A DNA stretch of 64,000 nt from Stutzerimonas xanthomarina DSM 18231 (GTDB lineage Bacteria > Pseudomonadota > Gammaproteobacteria > Pseudomonadales > Pseudomonadaceae): assembly GCF_900129835.1 (NCBI RefSeq), contig NZ_FQXA01000001.1, positions 248,001 through 312,000 on the forward strand, in the 5' to 3' direction. The position numbers and the translations under genes were made by a program. The notes under the pieces were generated by a model that was given only the letters and a program-made list of their open reading frames with translations, searched no databases and was not told the DNA's origin. Below are positions 37,745-47,080 of the stretch, piece after piece. Numbering within the stretch: the stretch's first letter is position 1; each line of letters opens with the position of its first letter.

Positions 37745-38217
37745 TTGGCCTCCAGCTGCGCCAGCAGACTCACCATTTCCAGAGCGGACAGTGCAGCTTC
37801 GGCGCCTTTGTTACCGGCTTTGGTGCCGGAGCGCTCGATCGCCTGTTCGATGGAGTCGACCGTCAGCACGCCAAAGGCGACCGGCACGCCGAATTCCATG
37901 GAAACCTGCGACAGGCCCTTGGTGCATTCGCCAGCCACGTATTCGAAGTGTGGGGTGCCGCCACGGATCACCGCGCCGAGGGCGATGATCGCGTCGTACT
38001 CGCCCTGCTGGGCAACTTTCTGCGCCACCAGCGGAATCTCGAAGGCACCCGGCGCGCGGATGATGGTAATGGCGTCTTCGGCGATGCCATGGCGCACCAG
38101 CGCATCGACGGCGCCGCTCACCAGACTCTCGACAACGAAGCTGTTGAAGCGGCCAACGACCAGGGCGAACTTGCCCTGCGGGGCGATGAAGGTACCTTCG
38201 ATGGTCTTCAGTGTCAT
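37741..38217 (-). CDS. ribH: 6,7-dimethyl-8-ribityllumazine synthase
   Basis: 158 residues from ATG 38217 ([10 protein letters not shown]), matching the P. aeruginosa N-terminus; an in-frame ATG at 38232 is a poorer choice. The enzyme joins the pyrimidine intermediate and dihydroxybutanone phosphate. [26 protein letters not shown]-like [12 protein letters not shown], and [17 protein letters not shown] are core marks. Upstream is a 196-base gap from ribBA. Confidence 0.96.
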   Translation of the reverse strand: MTLKTIEGTFIAPQGKFALVVGRFNSFVVESLVSGAVDALVRHGIAEDAITIIRAPGAFEIPLVAQKVAQQGEYDAIIALGAVIRGGTPHFEYVAGECTKGLSQVSMEFGVPVAFGVLTVDSIEQAIERSGTKAGNKGAEAALSALEMVSLLAQLEAK

Positions 38218-38413
38218 GGAAACAAATCTCATATAGCGTTAAAGAGCTTGTGGGCGTTCAGGCAGCCCGGCGGAGCAGCGCGTAGCGAGCGCAGGACAGA
38301 CAAGGCGAGACAGGTGAGGCGGCGATGCTTTCAATTCAGAAGCATCGTCTGTAAACGAGCAAGCCTCGCCTGTTTTCAACGCAGTATGTCCAAGCGCAGT
38401 AGCGCGGCGGCCC

Positions 38414-39493
38414 TTACTCAGCGGGCAGGTATTCTACAACTTCCAGATCAAAGCCGGATATCGCATTGAACTTCATCGGCGAACTCATCAGGCGCATCTT
38501 GCGCACCCCGAGGTCGCGAAGAATCTGCGAGCCGGCACCGACCGTGCTGTAGGTCGCGGGGCTTGGTGAATGCTGGCGGTTGAGCTGGGCCAGCAACTGC
38601 GGGCCGGTCAATGGATTACCCAGCAGCAGGACCACACCGCTGCCGGCCTTGGCGACTTCGCTCATCGCCGCACGCAGGCTCCAGCGACCCGGCACCGTCA
38701 CCATCAACAGGTCGCGCAGCGGCTCCATGTTGTGCACACGGACAAGCGTGGGCTCTTCTGGCGAAATCTCACCGCGGGTCAGCGCCATGTGTACGGTGTC
38801 TTCCACGCCGTCGCGGTAGGTGACGAGCTTGAATTGGCCCAGCTCGGTTTCCAGCGGCTGCTCGGATACCCGCTCGACGGTGCGCTCATGGATCATCCGG
38901 TAGTGGATCAGATCGGCGATGGTGCCGATCTTCAAACCGTGCTGTTCGGCGAAGACTTCGAGCTCTGGACGACGCGCCATGGTGCCGTCGTCATTCATGA
39001 TTTCGCAGATCACGCCGGACGGTTCAAGCCCGGCCATACGAGCCAGGTCGCAGGCCGCTTCGGTGTGACCGGCGCGGGCCAGAACGCCACCGGGTTGGGC
39101 CATCAGCGGAAAGATATGACCTGGACTGACTATATCCTCGGCGACGGCATTCTTCGCCACGGCGGCCTGCACGGTTCGCGCGCGGTCGGCGGCCGAGATG
39201 CCGGTGGTGACGCCTTCTGCCGCCTCGATGGAAACGGTGAACTTGGTGCCGAAACCGGAGCCGTTACGCGGCGCCATCAGCGGCAGCTGCAGGGTTTCGC
39301 AGCGTTCGCGGGTCATCGGCATGCAGATCAGACCGCGGGCGAAACGGGCCATGAAATTGATATGTTCAGCAGTCACGCATTCGGAGGCGACGATGATGTC
39401 ACCCTCGTTCTCGCGGTCCTCGTCATCCATAAGGATGACCATCTTGCCGGCGCGGATGTCTTCGATCAGTTCTTCTGCGGTGTTCAGAGCCAT
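38414..39493 (-). CDS. ribBA: 3,4-dihydroxy-2-butanone-4-phosphate synthase with degenerate GTP cyclohydrolase II-like domain
   Basis: 359 residues from ATG 39493 (MALNTAEEL), with AAGGA in place; three codons earlier another ATG overlaps the ribosome site. The N-terminal RibB domain (about 1-200) has ILMDDEDRENEGDII, GHTEAACDLARMAG and SPGHIFPLMA for dihydroxybutanone phosphate. The C-terminal half keeps the GCH II frame but shows no zinc CxxxxxxxxxxCxC site, so it is probably inactive; ribA supplies that step. It lies 12 bases after ribC. Confidence 0.94.
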   Translation of the reverse strand: MALNTAEELIEDIRAGKMVILMDDEDRENEGDIIVASECVTAEHINFMARFARGLICMPMTRERCETLQLPLMAPRNGSGFGTKFTVSIEAAEGVTTGISAADRARTVQAAVAKNAVAEDIVSPGHIFPLMAQPGGVLARAGHTEAACDLARMAGLEPSGVICEIMNDDGTMARRPELEVFAEQHGLKIGTIADLIHYRMIHERTVERVSEQPLETELGQFKLVTYRDGVEDTVHMALTRGEISPEEPTLVRVHNMEPLRDLLMVTVPGRWSLRAAMSEVAKAGSGVVLLLGNPLTGPQLLAQLNRQHSPSPATYSTVGAGSQILRDLGVRKMRLMSSPMKFNAISGFDLEVVEYLPAE

Positions 39494-39505
39494 GGTGGCC
39501 ATTCC

Positions 39506-40168
39506 TTACTTGTTCAGATAGCCGTGTTCGGCCAGGAAGCTTTCGGTCAGGCCCGATGCATTGGGCTCAGCCGCCTTGTCGCCCATCAGCAGGCGTTCGA
39601 GGTAGCGCGCCAGCAGGTCCACTTCCAGATTCACCTGCCGCCCGGGGCGGTAGTCGACCATGATGGTTTCGGCCAGGGTGTGCGGGACGATGGTGAGCTC
39701 GAATTCGGCGCCATTGACCGAGTTGACCGTCAGGCTGGTGCCATCAACGGTGATCGAGCCCTTGAGCGCGATGTACTTGGCCAGCTCGCGCGGTGCGCGA
39801 ATCCGGAACTGCACGGCGCGGGCGTTTTCTTCACGCGCCACCACTTCACCAACCCCATCGACGTGACCGCTGACCAGATGCCCGCCGAGCCGGCTGGTCG
39901 GCATCAGGGCCTTTTCCAGATTCACACGGCTACCGGTCTTGAGATCAACGAATGCAGTACGCGCCAGCGTCTCACGGCTGACATCGGCCCAGAAGCCGTT
40001 GCCCGGCAGCTCGACCGCGGTCAGGCAGACGCCGTTAACCGCGATGCTGTCGCCGAGCTTGACGTCGGCCAGGTCCAGCTTGCCGGTCTCTACCAGTACG
40101 CGAACGTCGCCGCCCTTTGGCGTCATCGCGCCAATGGTGCCGATGGATTCGATTATTCCTGTGAACAT
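39506..40168 (-). CDS. ribC: Riboflavin synthase alpha chain
   Basis: 220 residues from ATG 40168, with GGGAGG upstream. It dismutates two ribityllumazines to riboflavin. The two beta-barrel halves both begin MFTGIIESIG and GGHLVSGHVDGVG, and DSIAVNGVCLTA and DGTSLTVNSV are the repeated motifs. It is the first gene after the FMN riboswitch and runs into ribBA. Confidence 0.95.
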   Translation of the reverse strand: MFTGIIESIGTIGAMTPKGGDVRVLVETGKLDLADVKLGDSIAVNGVCLTAVELPGNGFWADVSRETLARTAFVDLKTGSRVNLEKALMPTSRLGGHLVSGHVDGVGEVVAREENARAVQFRIRAPRELAKYIALKGSITVDGTSLTVNSVNGAEFELTIVPHTLAETIMVDYRPGRQVNLEVDLLARYLERLLMGDKAAEPNASGLTESFLAEHGYLNK

Positions 40169-40292
40169 GCGGCCTCCCGTGGAAGGCTGTTGAAACGATG
40201 CATATGACGAACTCCTGTTTTGGATAAAACAGGGCGCTGCAGATCGATAGGGAGTGGACGCGCGCACGAAAGGCGCCCGTCGAGGCATCCCG

Positions 40293-40575
40293 CTCTCTCT
40301 CATCCGGACTATACCGTCGGCCCCGGAATCACACCGGGTCTGCTGACCTTGTCCAAGACAAGCGCTCGCGGGCTAGACGTGATCGAAAGCTACTGCGCCC
40401 GAAGCATGCTGCGTTGTAATCCTCCTCGAAATGCTCATTTACCGCAGTCTTGTTTACTGCCGTAAAGCTCGCCTTCTCGTCAAATCACGCCTTGCCTGCC
40501 CCGCGCTCGCTACGCTTTCAACATTTGTAGCTACGCCATTACCGCCGGTGGGGAATCTCACCCCGCCCTGAGAAC
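40293..40575 (-). promoter_or_regulatory. FMN riboswitch (RFN element) controlling ribC-ribBA-ribH
   Basis: Minus-strand read: TTCTCAGGGCGGGGTGAGAT, CCCACCGGCGGTAAT, then a long insert, AGCCCGCGAGCGCTT, GGTCAGCAGACCCGGTG, CCGGGGCCGACGGTATAGTC and CCGGATGAGAGA. All RFN core blocks are present. The insert between the GGCGGTAAT arm and the AGCCCGCGAGCGC arm is about 170 bases, larger than in the compact element. FMN should reduce expression. It lies 125 bases before ribC. Confidence 0.94.
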
Positions 40576-40909
40576 GTGGGCCGCTTAAAGCCCGGCGCAG
40601 TTTTTACCACAGTTACGCCGGTTCTGCAGCTGACAAACAACTGTTTGACTTCCCGCTCGGCGAGCAAAGATTTTCAAATTCATCGCAACTAGCGTTGCGC
40701 TTGTTTGTCCATACGCATCGCAGCGGGCCACGCGCAGGCGCGCCAACTGCACCCATGCAATGCAGACGATCAGGAAGGAACGTCACGCCCGCATTCTTCG
40801 TACCGATACGCCGAGCCAGGATCCGCTCGCAGTTGCAGATCCATCGCGCAGACCAGGACACGATCAGGACGAACGCTCCGAACCTTCACATGTGCCACGA
40901 GGGATGGGT
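40576..40909. other. Gap between the FMN riboswitch and the oxygenase-like gene
   Basis: A divergent region of about 330 bases: the minus-strand riboswitch promoter and the plus-strand promoter of the oxygenase-like gene should both lie here. I saw no convincing -35/-10 pair. No gene was supported, though a plus-strand frame is open from about 40760 into the oxygenase gene. Confidence 0.4.
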
Positions 40910-41677
40910 ATGTCAGAGGTTACGGCTATGGAACCGTCGGCTGCGGCACGCGCTGCCGAAATCGACAGTAAGGGCTACACGGTCATTGAGCACTACATTT
41001 CACCCGAGCAACTCGAACTGGGCCGCGCTTTCATCCGAGAGCAGGCTGCCAGCCGTGGCGGTGAATATTTCGCCATTCACGGCATCGAAGCGCTGGGCGG
41101 CAGCCTCATCGCAGGCCTGGCACTCTCGCCTCCGCTCAAGGAGACGCTGGCGGAACTCTATCGACTTCAGACGGGGCGGGAGCCGGCCGCAACGGAGCAG
41201 GTCTTTCCTGTCATTCGCTGCCTGCAGGGGCGCACTGGACTCAAGCAGTCGCACTTCTACCACTTCGACGCCACCGCCGTTACTGCGCTGCTTCCGTTAT
41301 ATATCCCGACCGAGGGCGAGCACTGCGGCGATCTGATCATCTTCCCCAGCGTGCGCCGCGTGCGCTTCAACGCGTTGCGCAACGTCATCGAAAAGGCCGT
41401 GCTGCATAACACCGCCAGCCAGAAGCTGGTCGCTTTTGCGGTGCGCCGTGGCTGGCTCAAACCGATTCGCCTGAAGCTGGAGCCGGGCAACCTCTACCTG
41501 TTCTCGGGTTACCGAAGCCTGCATGCGAACGATGAATGCGATCCCTCCATGCTGCGCGCCACGGCGCTGTTCCACTTCGGCAATCCGCATCACGAAAGCC
41601 TGGTCGCACGGCGGCTTCTGGGAACCAACAAGCGAAAAGCCAAGCTCGACCACAACGGGCTGAAGCCGGTTAACTGA
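40910..41677 (+). CDS. Phytanoyl-CoA dioxygenase-like Fe(II)/2-oxoglutarate oxygenase, putative
   Basis: 255 residues from ATG 40910, with GAGGG about 7 bases upstream; the frame continues back to 40760 without conserved sequence. A jelly-roll core is indicated by HFYHFDATAVT (candidate HxD metal pair), GDLIIFPS, a second strand LYLFSGYRSLHAND with the likely distal His, and RATALFHFG with the candidate 2-oxoglutarate-binding Arg. Substrate is unknown. It lies on the plus strand between ribD and ribC, where those genes are neighbours in P. aeruginosa. Confidence 0.6.
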   Translation: MSEVTAMEPSAAARAAEIDSKGYTVIEHYISPEQLELGRAFIREQAASRGGEYFAIHGIEALGGSLIAGLALSPPLKETLAELYRLQTGREPAATEQVFPVIRCLQGRTGLKQSHFYHFDATAVTALLPLYIPTEGEHCGDLIIFPSVRRVRFNALRNVIEKAVLHNTASQKLVAFAVRRGWLKPIRLKLEPGNLYLFSGYRSLHANDECDPSMLRATALFHFGNPHHESLVARRLLGTNKRKAKLDHNGLKPVN

Positions 41678-41725
41678 GGGTTCTGCGGAACGGCGCTGTT
41701 GATCAGACGGTTATAGAGCGGCTGA

Positions 41726-42835
41726 TCAGACGCTCGGTACGGCGGTGATTTTCCAATCGTTGCCAACCGCCCGGATATCCTTGATTTGCAGCTCGCGCGC
41801 CTCGCTCATGCGATCCAGCGGCATATCGAGGAGCGGTCGCGCCGAGGAACCTAGGAACTTGGCGGCGACGAATAGCTGATATTCGTCAATCAGGCCCAGC
41901 GCGGCAAAGGCACCTGCCAAGCGTGGCCCTGCTTCGAGCAGGACCTCGTTGACATCGCGCTTGGCCAGTTCATGCAACAGACGAGGCAGATCGACACGAC
42001 CAGTCTCACCGGCAAGTGCCAGCAGCTCATGACCCGTCGATTGATAACGGGCTGCCTGATCTTCGCTGCTGGCCACCACCAGTGCAGGTCCGGCCAGAAA
42101 GAACGGAGCCTCCAGCGGCACGCGAAGTCGTCCGTCGACCAGTACACGCAGCGGTTGTCGCTGTATCGCATGCGCGGACAATTCGTCATCCAACCGAAGC
42201 TCCGCGGCGCGCACAGTCAGCCGAGCGTTGTCCATCAACACCGTGTCGGCGCCGGTGAGCACCACGCTTGATTGAGCGCGCAGCCGCTGCACCTCGGCGC
42301 GTGCATCCGGCCCAGTGATCCACTGGCTTTCGCCGCTGGCCATCGCCGTACGGCCATCCAGGCTCATCGCCAACTTGGCACGCAGATAAGGCAGCCCCGT
42401 TTCCATGCGCTTGATGAAACCAGGGTTCAACGCGCGGGCCTCGCTTTCCAGCACGCCGCTCGCAACCTCGATGCCTGAGCTATGCAACAGCTTCAGTCCT
42501 CGACCTGCCACCTGGGGGTTTGGGTCCTGCATGGCTGCGACTACCCGGCCAACCCCCGCCTTGACCAACGCTTCGGCGCAGGGCGGTGTGCGGCCGTAGT
42601 GGCTGCAGGGTTCAAGGGTGACATAAGCGGTTGCGCCAGCGGCGCGCTCGCCAGCCTGGCGCAAGGCGTGCACCTCGGCATGCGGTTCGCCGGCACGCAC
42701 GTGCCAGCCTTCGCCGATCAGTTCCCCGTCCTTGACGATGACGCAACCGACGCGCGGATTAGGGTGCGTCGAGTACAACCCCTTGCGCGCCAATTGCAGC
42801 GCGCGGGCCATCCAGGCGTGATCGTTGGAGGTCAT
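41726..42835 (-). CDS. ribD: Bifunctional riboflavin deaminase/reductase RibD
   Basis: 369 residues. N-terminal cytidine-deaminase domain (about 1-145) with zinc His in [10 protein letters not shown] and [12 protein letters not shown]; the C-terminal reductase domain (about 150-369) has [15 protein letters not shown] and a C-terminal [11 protein letters not shown]. It deaminates then reduces the pyrimidine intermediate. Its start overlaps the nrdR stop by four bases. Confidence 0.96.
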   Translation of the reverse strand: MTSNDHAWMARALQLARKGLYSTHPNPRVGCVIVKDGELIGEGWHVRAGEPHAEVHALRQAGERAAGATAYVTLEPCSHYGRTPPCAEALVKAGVGRVVAAMQDPNPQVAGRGLKLLHSSGIEVASGVLESEARALNPGFIKRMETGLPYLRAKLAMSLDGRTAMASGESQWITGPDARAEVQRLRAQSSVVLTGADTVLMDNARLTVRAAELRLDDELSAHAIQRQPLRVLVDGRLRVPLEAPFFLAGPALVVASSEDQAARYQSTGHELLALAGETGRVDLPRLLHELAKRDVNEVLLEAGPRLAGAFAALGLIDEYQLFVAAKFLGSSARPLLDMPLDRMSEARELQIKDIRAVGNDWKITAVPSV

Positions 42836-43299
42836 TCGGTTTTTGCCGGCTCACGTGACAGACGTTCGATTTCCTCGCGGAACTCATTGAGGTCCTGAAA
42901 GCGGCGGTAGACCGAAGCGAAGCGGATATAGGCAACCTCGTCGAGCTTTTGCAGCTCGACCATCACCAGCTCGCCCAGCACGCGTGATTTGATCTCGCGC
43001 TCGCCGGTGGCACGCAGACGGTGCTTGATATGGGCGATGGCTTCTTCAAGACGTTCGACACTGACCGGACGTTTTTCCAGCGCGCGCTGCATGCCGGCAC
43101 GCAGCTTTTCTTCGTCGAATGGCTGGCGACTGCCGTCCTGTTTGATCAGCCGTGGCATGACCAGTTCGGCGGTTTCGAAGGTGGTGAAACGCTCACCACA
43201 GGCGAGGCATTCACGGCGACGGCGCACCTGATCACCTTCGGCCACCAGGCGCGAGTCGATGACTTTGGTGTCATGTGCACCACAGAAGGGACAATGCAT
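42832..43299 (-). CDS. nrdR: Transcriptional repressor NrdR
   Basis: 155 residues. A zinc ribbon with Cys3, Cys6, Cys31 and Cys34, then an ATP-cone domain (about 50-140), with [20 protein letters not shown]. NrdR senses ATP/dATP and represses ribonucleotide reductase genes. It overlaps ribD as ATGA, the usual order. Confidence 0.97.
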   Translation of the reverse strand: MHCPFCGAHDTKVIDSRLVAEGDQVRRRRECLACGERFTTFETAELVMPRLIKQDGSRQPFDEEKLRAGMQRALEKRPVSVERLEEAIAHIKHRLRATGEREIKSRVLGELVMVELQKLDEVAYIRFASVYRRFQDLNEFREEIERLSREPAKTE

Positions 43300-43413
43300 G
43301 GGCTAGGGCTGCCAAACGTCGGGAGAGCCATGGTAGCGCATCCCGACGGCAAGACAAATCGAGCCGATTGTTGCTATACAGGCGCGCATCCACGTCATGT
43401 TTTGGAGCCGTCC

Positions 43414-43842
43414 GTGCAGTTACGCCCCTTTGTTTTGCCTGCTTTACTGCTGGCTCTGGTTGGATGTTCGAGTGAGCAAACCCAGCGCCCTACCGCAGCG
43501 GTGACCTTCGAGGAGCCGCCACAGGCGAGCACCTTGATGCACGAACTGCACGGCAGCCTGATCGGCGTTCCCGTGAACAGCGAAGTCGAGCTGGCGCTGC
43601 TGGAGGTCAACCGCCGTGACCAGCCCGACCGCCTGCTGAGCAACGTGAAACTGCAGGGTCGGGGAACCGAACTGCCGTTCATTCTCAAGTTCAACGCCGA
43701 GAAATTCCCCAAGGGACGGGATGTGGAACTGCGCGGGCGAGTGACCCGCTCGGGACAACTGATCATGCGCCTGCCCGCCGTGGAGGTCGGCAGCTCGGCC
43801 AGCCAATCCCTCGGCCCGTTGCATCTGGTGCCCGCACCTTGA
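43414..43842 (+). CDS. YbaY-family lipoprotein
   Basis: 142 residues from a GTG at 43414 with TTGGAG just upstream. Signal peptide with lipobox LLALVGC near residue 18. The mature part ([50 protein letters not shown] and RLPAVEVGS) resembles the YbaY lipoprotein fold, of unknown role. Its stop is overlapped by the TTG start of the next gene. Confidence 0.75.
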   Translation: MQLRPFVLPALLLALVGCSSEQTQRPTAAVTFEEPPQASTLMHELHGSLIGVPVNSEVELALLEVNRRDQPDRLLSNVKLQGRGTELPFILKFNAEKFPKGRDVELRGRVTRSGQLIMRLPAVEVGSSASQSLGPLHLVPAP

Positions 43843-44516
43843 CTCCGCCCGCTGCGCTGCAACAGGCGCTGGCCGAGCTGCTCGGTGATGCCTCGTTGAG
43901 CGTTGAGTCCTTGCCCGGCACCGACATCCGACTCTGGTTGATCGACGCGGCGAACATGGACCGCGCGTTCAGCCCCGAGGAAACCCGGCGGATTCTCGAA
44001 GAGCCGCCCTATTGGTGCTTCTGCTGGGCCAGCGGCCTGGTCCTGGCCCGCTGGCTGGCCGAGCGCCCGGAATGGGTGCGCGGCAAGCGCGTGCTGGATT
44101 TCGGCGCAGGGTCAGGGGTCGCGGCCATTGCCGCAGCAAAGGCCGGCGCTGCGGAGGTGGTCGCCTGTGATCTGGACCCGCTGGCCCTGGCGGCGTGCCG
44201 CGCCAACGCGGAGCTCAACGGCGTGCAGCTCAACTATTCGGATGACTTCTTCGCCGAGGCTGACCGCTACGACCTGATCATCGTCGCCGATGTGCTATAC
44301 GACCGGGCCAACCTGCCCTTGCTGGATCAGTTTCTCCGTCGCGGCCAGGTGGCGCTGGTGGCCGATTCTCGCGTGCGGGATTTCCAGCACCCGCTGTATC
44401 AGCGCCTGGACATTCTTGACGCCTGTACCTGGCCCGACCTGGCCGAGCCAGCAGAGTTTCGCCGGGTCAGCCTCTACCACGCTCGTCGCGAAGCCGTGCC
44501 CATGGCGATGTGCTGA
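43839..44516 (+). CDS. Class I SAM-dependent methyltransferase (PrmA/ETFB-methyltransferase-like)
   Basis: 225 residues. The SAM-binding [15 protein letters not shown] (about 88-102) and [23 protein letters not shown] fit class I enzymes. [17 protein letters not shown] resembles the ETFB/nicotinamide methyltransferase branch, so a protein-methylating role is possible. The TTG start overlaps the lipoprotein stop. Target protein is unknown. Confidence 0.8.
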   Translation: MTPPAALQQALAELLGDASLSVESLPGTDIRLWLIDAANMDRAFSPEETRRILEEPPYWCFCWASGLVLARWLAERPEWVRGKRVLDFGAGSGVAAIAAAKAGAAEVVACDLDPLALAACRANAELNGVQLNYSDDFFAEADRYDLIIVADVLYDRANLPLLDQFLRRGQVALVADSRVRDFQHPLYQRLDILDACTWPDLAEPAEFRRVSLYHARREAVPMAMC

Positions 44517-44554
44517 AACGAAACCCAGCAACCTGAGGCTCATGAGGAGGACAG

Positions 44555-45085
44555 ATGCCGACCGAGCTACCACTGCGCCTGTTCTTCGCGCTGAAGTGCC
44601 CTTCCGACCTTGGCGAGGCCGTCTGCAACTGGCGTGACAGTCAAGAGATTGGAGGTCGCCCCGTCGCGCTGGCCAATCTGCACATGACCCTGGCGTTTCT
44701 CGGCAACCAGCCCGGAGCAGCCGTGGAGGGTTTGGAGCAGCTTGCGGCTAGCGTACGCGTCGACGTGTTCACGCTGCGGCTCGATCAGCTGCTGATGATC
44801 GGCAAGGATTTCGCCTGCCTGACGCCCAGCCACAGCCCCTCGCCACTGAATCAACTGGTTGAGCAGCTGCACGCGGCGCTGTCCACTCACGGCGTCGTGC
44901 TCGATGCACGGCCGTTCCTGCCGCACGTCACGCTGTCGCGCCGGGTTCAGGCCTTGCCCGACCTCCAGCCGCGACCATTCCAGTGGTCGGTAGATCGTTT
45001 TGGGCTGTACCGCTCCGACAGCACACCACGAGGGGTGCTTTACAGCGAACTGGCGCGCTGGTCACTGGCGAATCCTCGGCATTAA
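44555..45085 (+). CDS. thpR: RNA 2',3'-cyclic phosphodiesterase
   Basis: 176 residues of the LigT-like 2H family, with the two catalytic HxT pairs HMTL (43-46) and HVTL (124-127). It opens 2',3'-cyclic phosphates of RNA and may act as an RNA ligase in reverse. The start ATG 44555 has AGGAGG upstream. It is followed by cnoX without clear terminator. Confidence 0.9.
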   Translation: MPTELPLRLFFALKCPSDLGEAVCNWRDSQEIGGRPVALANLHMTLAFLGNQPGAAVEGLEQLAASVRVDVFTLRLDQLLMIGKDFACLTPSHSPSPLNQLVEQLHAALSTHGVVLDARPFLPHVTLSRRVQALPDLQPRPFQWSVDRFGLYRSDSTPRGVLYSELARWSLANPRH

Positions 45086-45176
45086 CCGGGTATCCGCCGC
45101 GCCCTTGCTTCCGAATCGCCTCGCCCCCACTTAACATGCATGCCTACTTTCGCATGTGCCCATTCCGAGAATTCCA

Positions 45177-46046
45177 ATGAGCCAGACTCCCTACATCTTT
45201 GACGTCACCAGCGCCAATTTCGAGCAACTGGTGCTGGAAAACTCCTTTCACAAGCCGGTGCTGGTGGACTTCTGGGCCGAGTGGTGCGCGCCCTGCAAAG
45301 CGCTGATGCCGCTGCTGGCGAAGATTACCGAGGAATACCAGGGCGAACTCGTGCTAGCCAAGGTCAACTGCGATATCGAGCAGGACGTGGTTGCGCGCTT
45401 CGGCGTCCGCAGCCTGCCTACCGTCGTGCTGTTCAAGGACGGTCAGCCGGTGGACGGTTTTGCCGGTGCCCAGCCGGAGTCGGCCATTCGCGCCATGCTC
45501 GAGCCACATGTGCAAGCGCCGGCCGCGCCGGAAGCTGATCTGCTGGAGAGCGCGCAGGCGCTGTTCGCCGAAGGCCGCATCAGCGAAGCGGAGAACCTGC
45601 TCAAGCAATTGCTGGCCGAAGACAACGAAAACGCGGCGGCACTGATTCTCTACGCACGCTGCCTGGCCGAGCGTGGCGAGCTTGGCGAAGCCGAACTGGT
45701 ACTCGATGCGGTCAAGGGCGACGAGCACAAGCAGGCGCTTGCCGGCGCCCGCGCGCAGCTGACCTTTCTCCGCCAGGCCAATGATTTGCCCGAAGTGGCC
45801 GACCTCAAGAGCCGTCTGGCCCAGAACACCGAGGACGACGAAGCAGCCTATCAGCTCGCCATTCAGCAACTGGCCCGCCAGCAATATGAAGCGGCGCTGG
45901 AGGGTCTGTTGAAGCTGTTCGTGCGTAATCGCGGTTACGCCGAAGGGCTCGCGCACAAGACGCTACTGCAAGTGTTCGACTTGCTCGGCAGCGAGCATCC
46001 GCTGGTCACCACCTACCGGCGCAAGCTGTATCAGGCGCTTTATTGA
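45177..46046 (+). CDS. cnoX: Thioredoxin-domain chaperone CnoX (YbbN)
   Basis: 289 residues from ATG 45177; the frame runs 7 codons further upstream. The N-terminal thioredoxin domain has WCAPC at Cys37/Cys40, and the C-terminal half (about 120-289) is TPR-like with repeated LLAE, ALILYARCLAERGELGEAELVL. CnoX holds unfolded proteins and passes them to GroEL under oxidative stress. The proper CxxC pair is kept, unlike the E. coli homologue. Repeat-filled DNA follows. Confidence 0.9.
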   Translation: MSQTPYIFDVTSANFEQLVLENSFHKPVLVDFWAEWCAPCKALMPLLAKITEEYQGELVLAKVNCDIEQDVVARFGVRSLPTVVLFKDGQPVDGFAGAQPESAIRAMLEPHVQAPAAPEADLLESAQALFAEGRISEAENLLKQLLAEDNENAAALILYARCLAERGELGEAELVLDAVKGDEHKQALAGARAQLTFLRQANDLPEVADLKSRLAQNTEDDEAAYQLAIQQLARQQYEAALEGLLKLFVRNRGYAEGLAHKTLLQVFDLLGSEHPLVTTYRRKLYQALY

Positions 46047-46111
46047 TATTCAGATGGATTGATGGGTATCGCTCCGTTCAACGCCATCTACGGCGTGCAG
46101 TGAACTGATCC

Positions 46112-46184
46112 GTAGGGTGGATGACGCTCTTTTCATCCACCTGTGACAACGCTCGGTGGATCGGTGAAGCGCGATCCACCCTAC
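46112..46184. repeat. GTAGGGTGGATGACG-type paired palindromic element
   Basis: Starts GTAGGGTGGATGACGC, has an inner TCATCCACC, and ends with an inverted GGTGGATCGG...CGATCCACCCTAC arm. Two inverted TGGAT/ATCCACC arms could fold as a cruciform. A relative lies at 46411-46483. Confidence 0.8.
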
Positions 46185-46238
46185 GAAGCCACTACAGGTC
46201 CGTGCACCCGTTGCGATTGAAGTGGACTCGCTGCCTTT

Positions 46239-46262
46239 GTAGGAGCGAGCTTGCTCGCGAAC
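46239..46262. repeat. REP-type palindrome GTAGGAGCGAGC
   Basis: Starts GTAGGAGCGAGC, followed by TTGCTCGCGAAC, a near-perfect hairpin. This is a well-known Pseudomonas REP consensus, distinct from the GTGGGAGCGG elements in the eut gap. Confidence 0.85.
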
Positions 46263-46326
46263 AGTGACCCGTCATCGTGTCCTGGACGCTCCGCGTCCCC
46301 TGCGCTGCGCTACACGCCCAGCAACC

Positions 46327-46350
46327 GGCACAGGCACAGGCACAGGCACA
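46327..46350. repeat. Tandem hexamer GGCACA, four copies
   Basis: Four exact units lie between the REP palindrome and the next paired element. The unit resembles the GCACCA hexamer in the eutB-eutC gap. Confidence 0.85.
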
Positions 46351-46410
46351 GGCCCATGCAATCGCGGGGCATGGACCCGGTCAAATCGGGCCAGAGATTT
46401 CCCCCGGCTC

Positions 46411-46483
46411 GTAGGCTGGATGTCATGTTTTACATCCACCGCAACCCCTCTTCGGTGGATCGATAAAGCGCGATCCACCCTAC
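46411..46483. repeat. GTAGGCTGGATG-type paired palindromic element
   Basis: Starts GTAGGCTGGATGTCATG, has an inner ACATCCACC, and ends GATCCACCCTAC. Same architecture and length as 46112-46184. It abuts the end of the HAD phosphatase gene. The whole 46047-46489 gap of 443 bases otherwise holds no gene. Confidence 0.8.
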
Positions 46484-46489
46484 CGCCTC

Positions 46490-47080
46490 TCAGTCCAGCA
46501 ACCGCAACAACTGCCCGCAATCCTGGGCATGCAGGTCAGTCAGTTCCGGCCAGAGGTTTTCCGGCAGATTGACCAATACACCGCGCGCGCCAGCCGCCTT
46601 GGCGCATTCCAGGTCGAAGCGGTAATCGCCGACCATCACCAATTCACTCGGTGAAACGTCCCACTTGCGTGCCAGATGCAACAGGCCGCCCGGATCGGGT
46701 TTCGGCGGTGCTTCATCGCGGCCGAGAATGTCTTCGCTCGCAAAACAGTCACCCAAGCCCACCGCCTGCAAGGTCACGAGCGCCAGCTCATGCGCGTTGC
46801 GAGTCAGCACACCGAGCGTGCAACCCCGTTCGCGCAGTGCGTGCAGCAGCTCTCGCGCACCCGGCGCCGGCGTGGCGGCATAAGCAAGCTCGCGTTCGTG
46901 CTCCAGCAGCCAAGCGCGTTTGCCCGCTGCTTCGTCGGACGGAAGCGCTGCGAGGTGATGCAGGATGTCGTCTTCCTGGGGAATAGCGAGCGCCCGCTTG
47001 ATCGCAGGAAAGTCATGCACCGCAAGGGTCAGGGTGCCGTCCATGTCGAATACCCAGTACCGCGCGTCGGCCAGGCTCAC
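46490..47080 (-). CDS. HAD-superfamily phosphatase (HAD-IA type)
   Basis: 196 residues from a GTG at 47080 that overlaps the tesB stop (GTGA); the frame is open further up but only inside tesB. Catalytic FDMDGTLT near residues 10-17, TRNAHE as motif II, and KPDPGGLLHLARKW and VMVGDYRFDLECAKAAG as motifs III/IV. Substrate not known; phosphoglycolate or a nucleotide are possible. Confidence 0.85.
   Translation of the reverse strand: MSLADARYWVFDMDGTLTLAVHDFPAIKRALAIPQEDDILHHLAALPSDEAAGKRAWLLEHERELAYAATPAPGARELLHALRERGCTLGVLTRNAHELALVTLQAVGLGDCFASEDILGRDEAPPKPDPGGLLHLARKWDVSPSELVMVGDYRFDLECAKAAGARGVLVNLPENLWPELTDLHAQDCGQLLRLLD

Noticed and set aside
38570-40207. 545-codon plus-strand frame antisense to ribBA and ribC
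   Set aside because: Entirely a shadow of conserved genes on the other strand; high-GC codon bias keeps such frames open.
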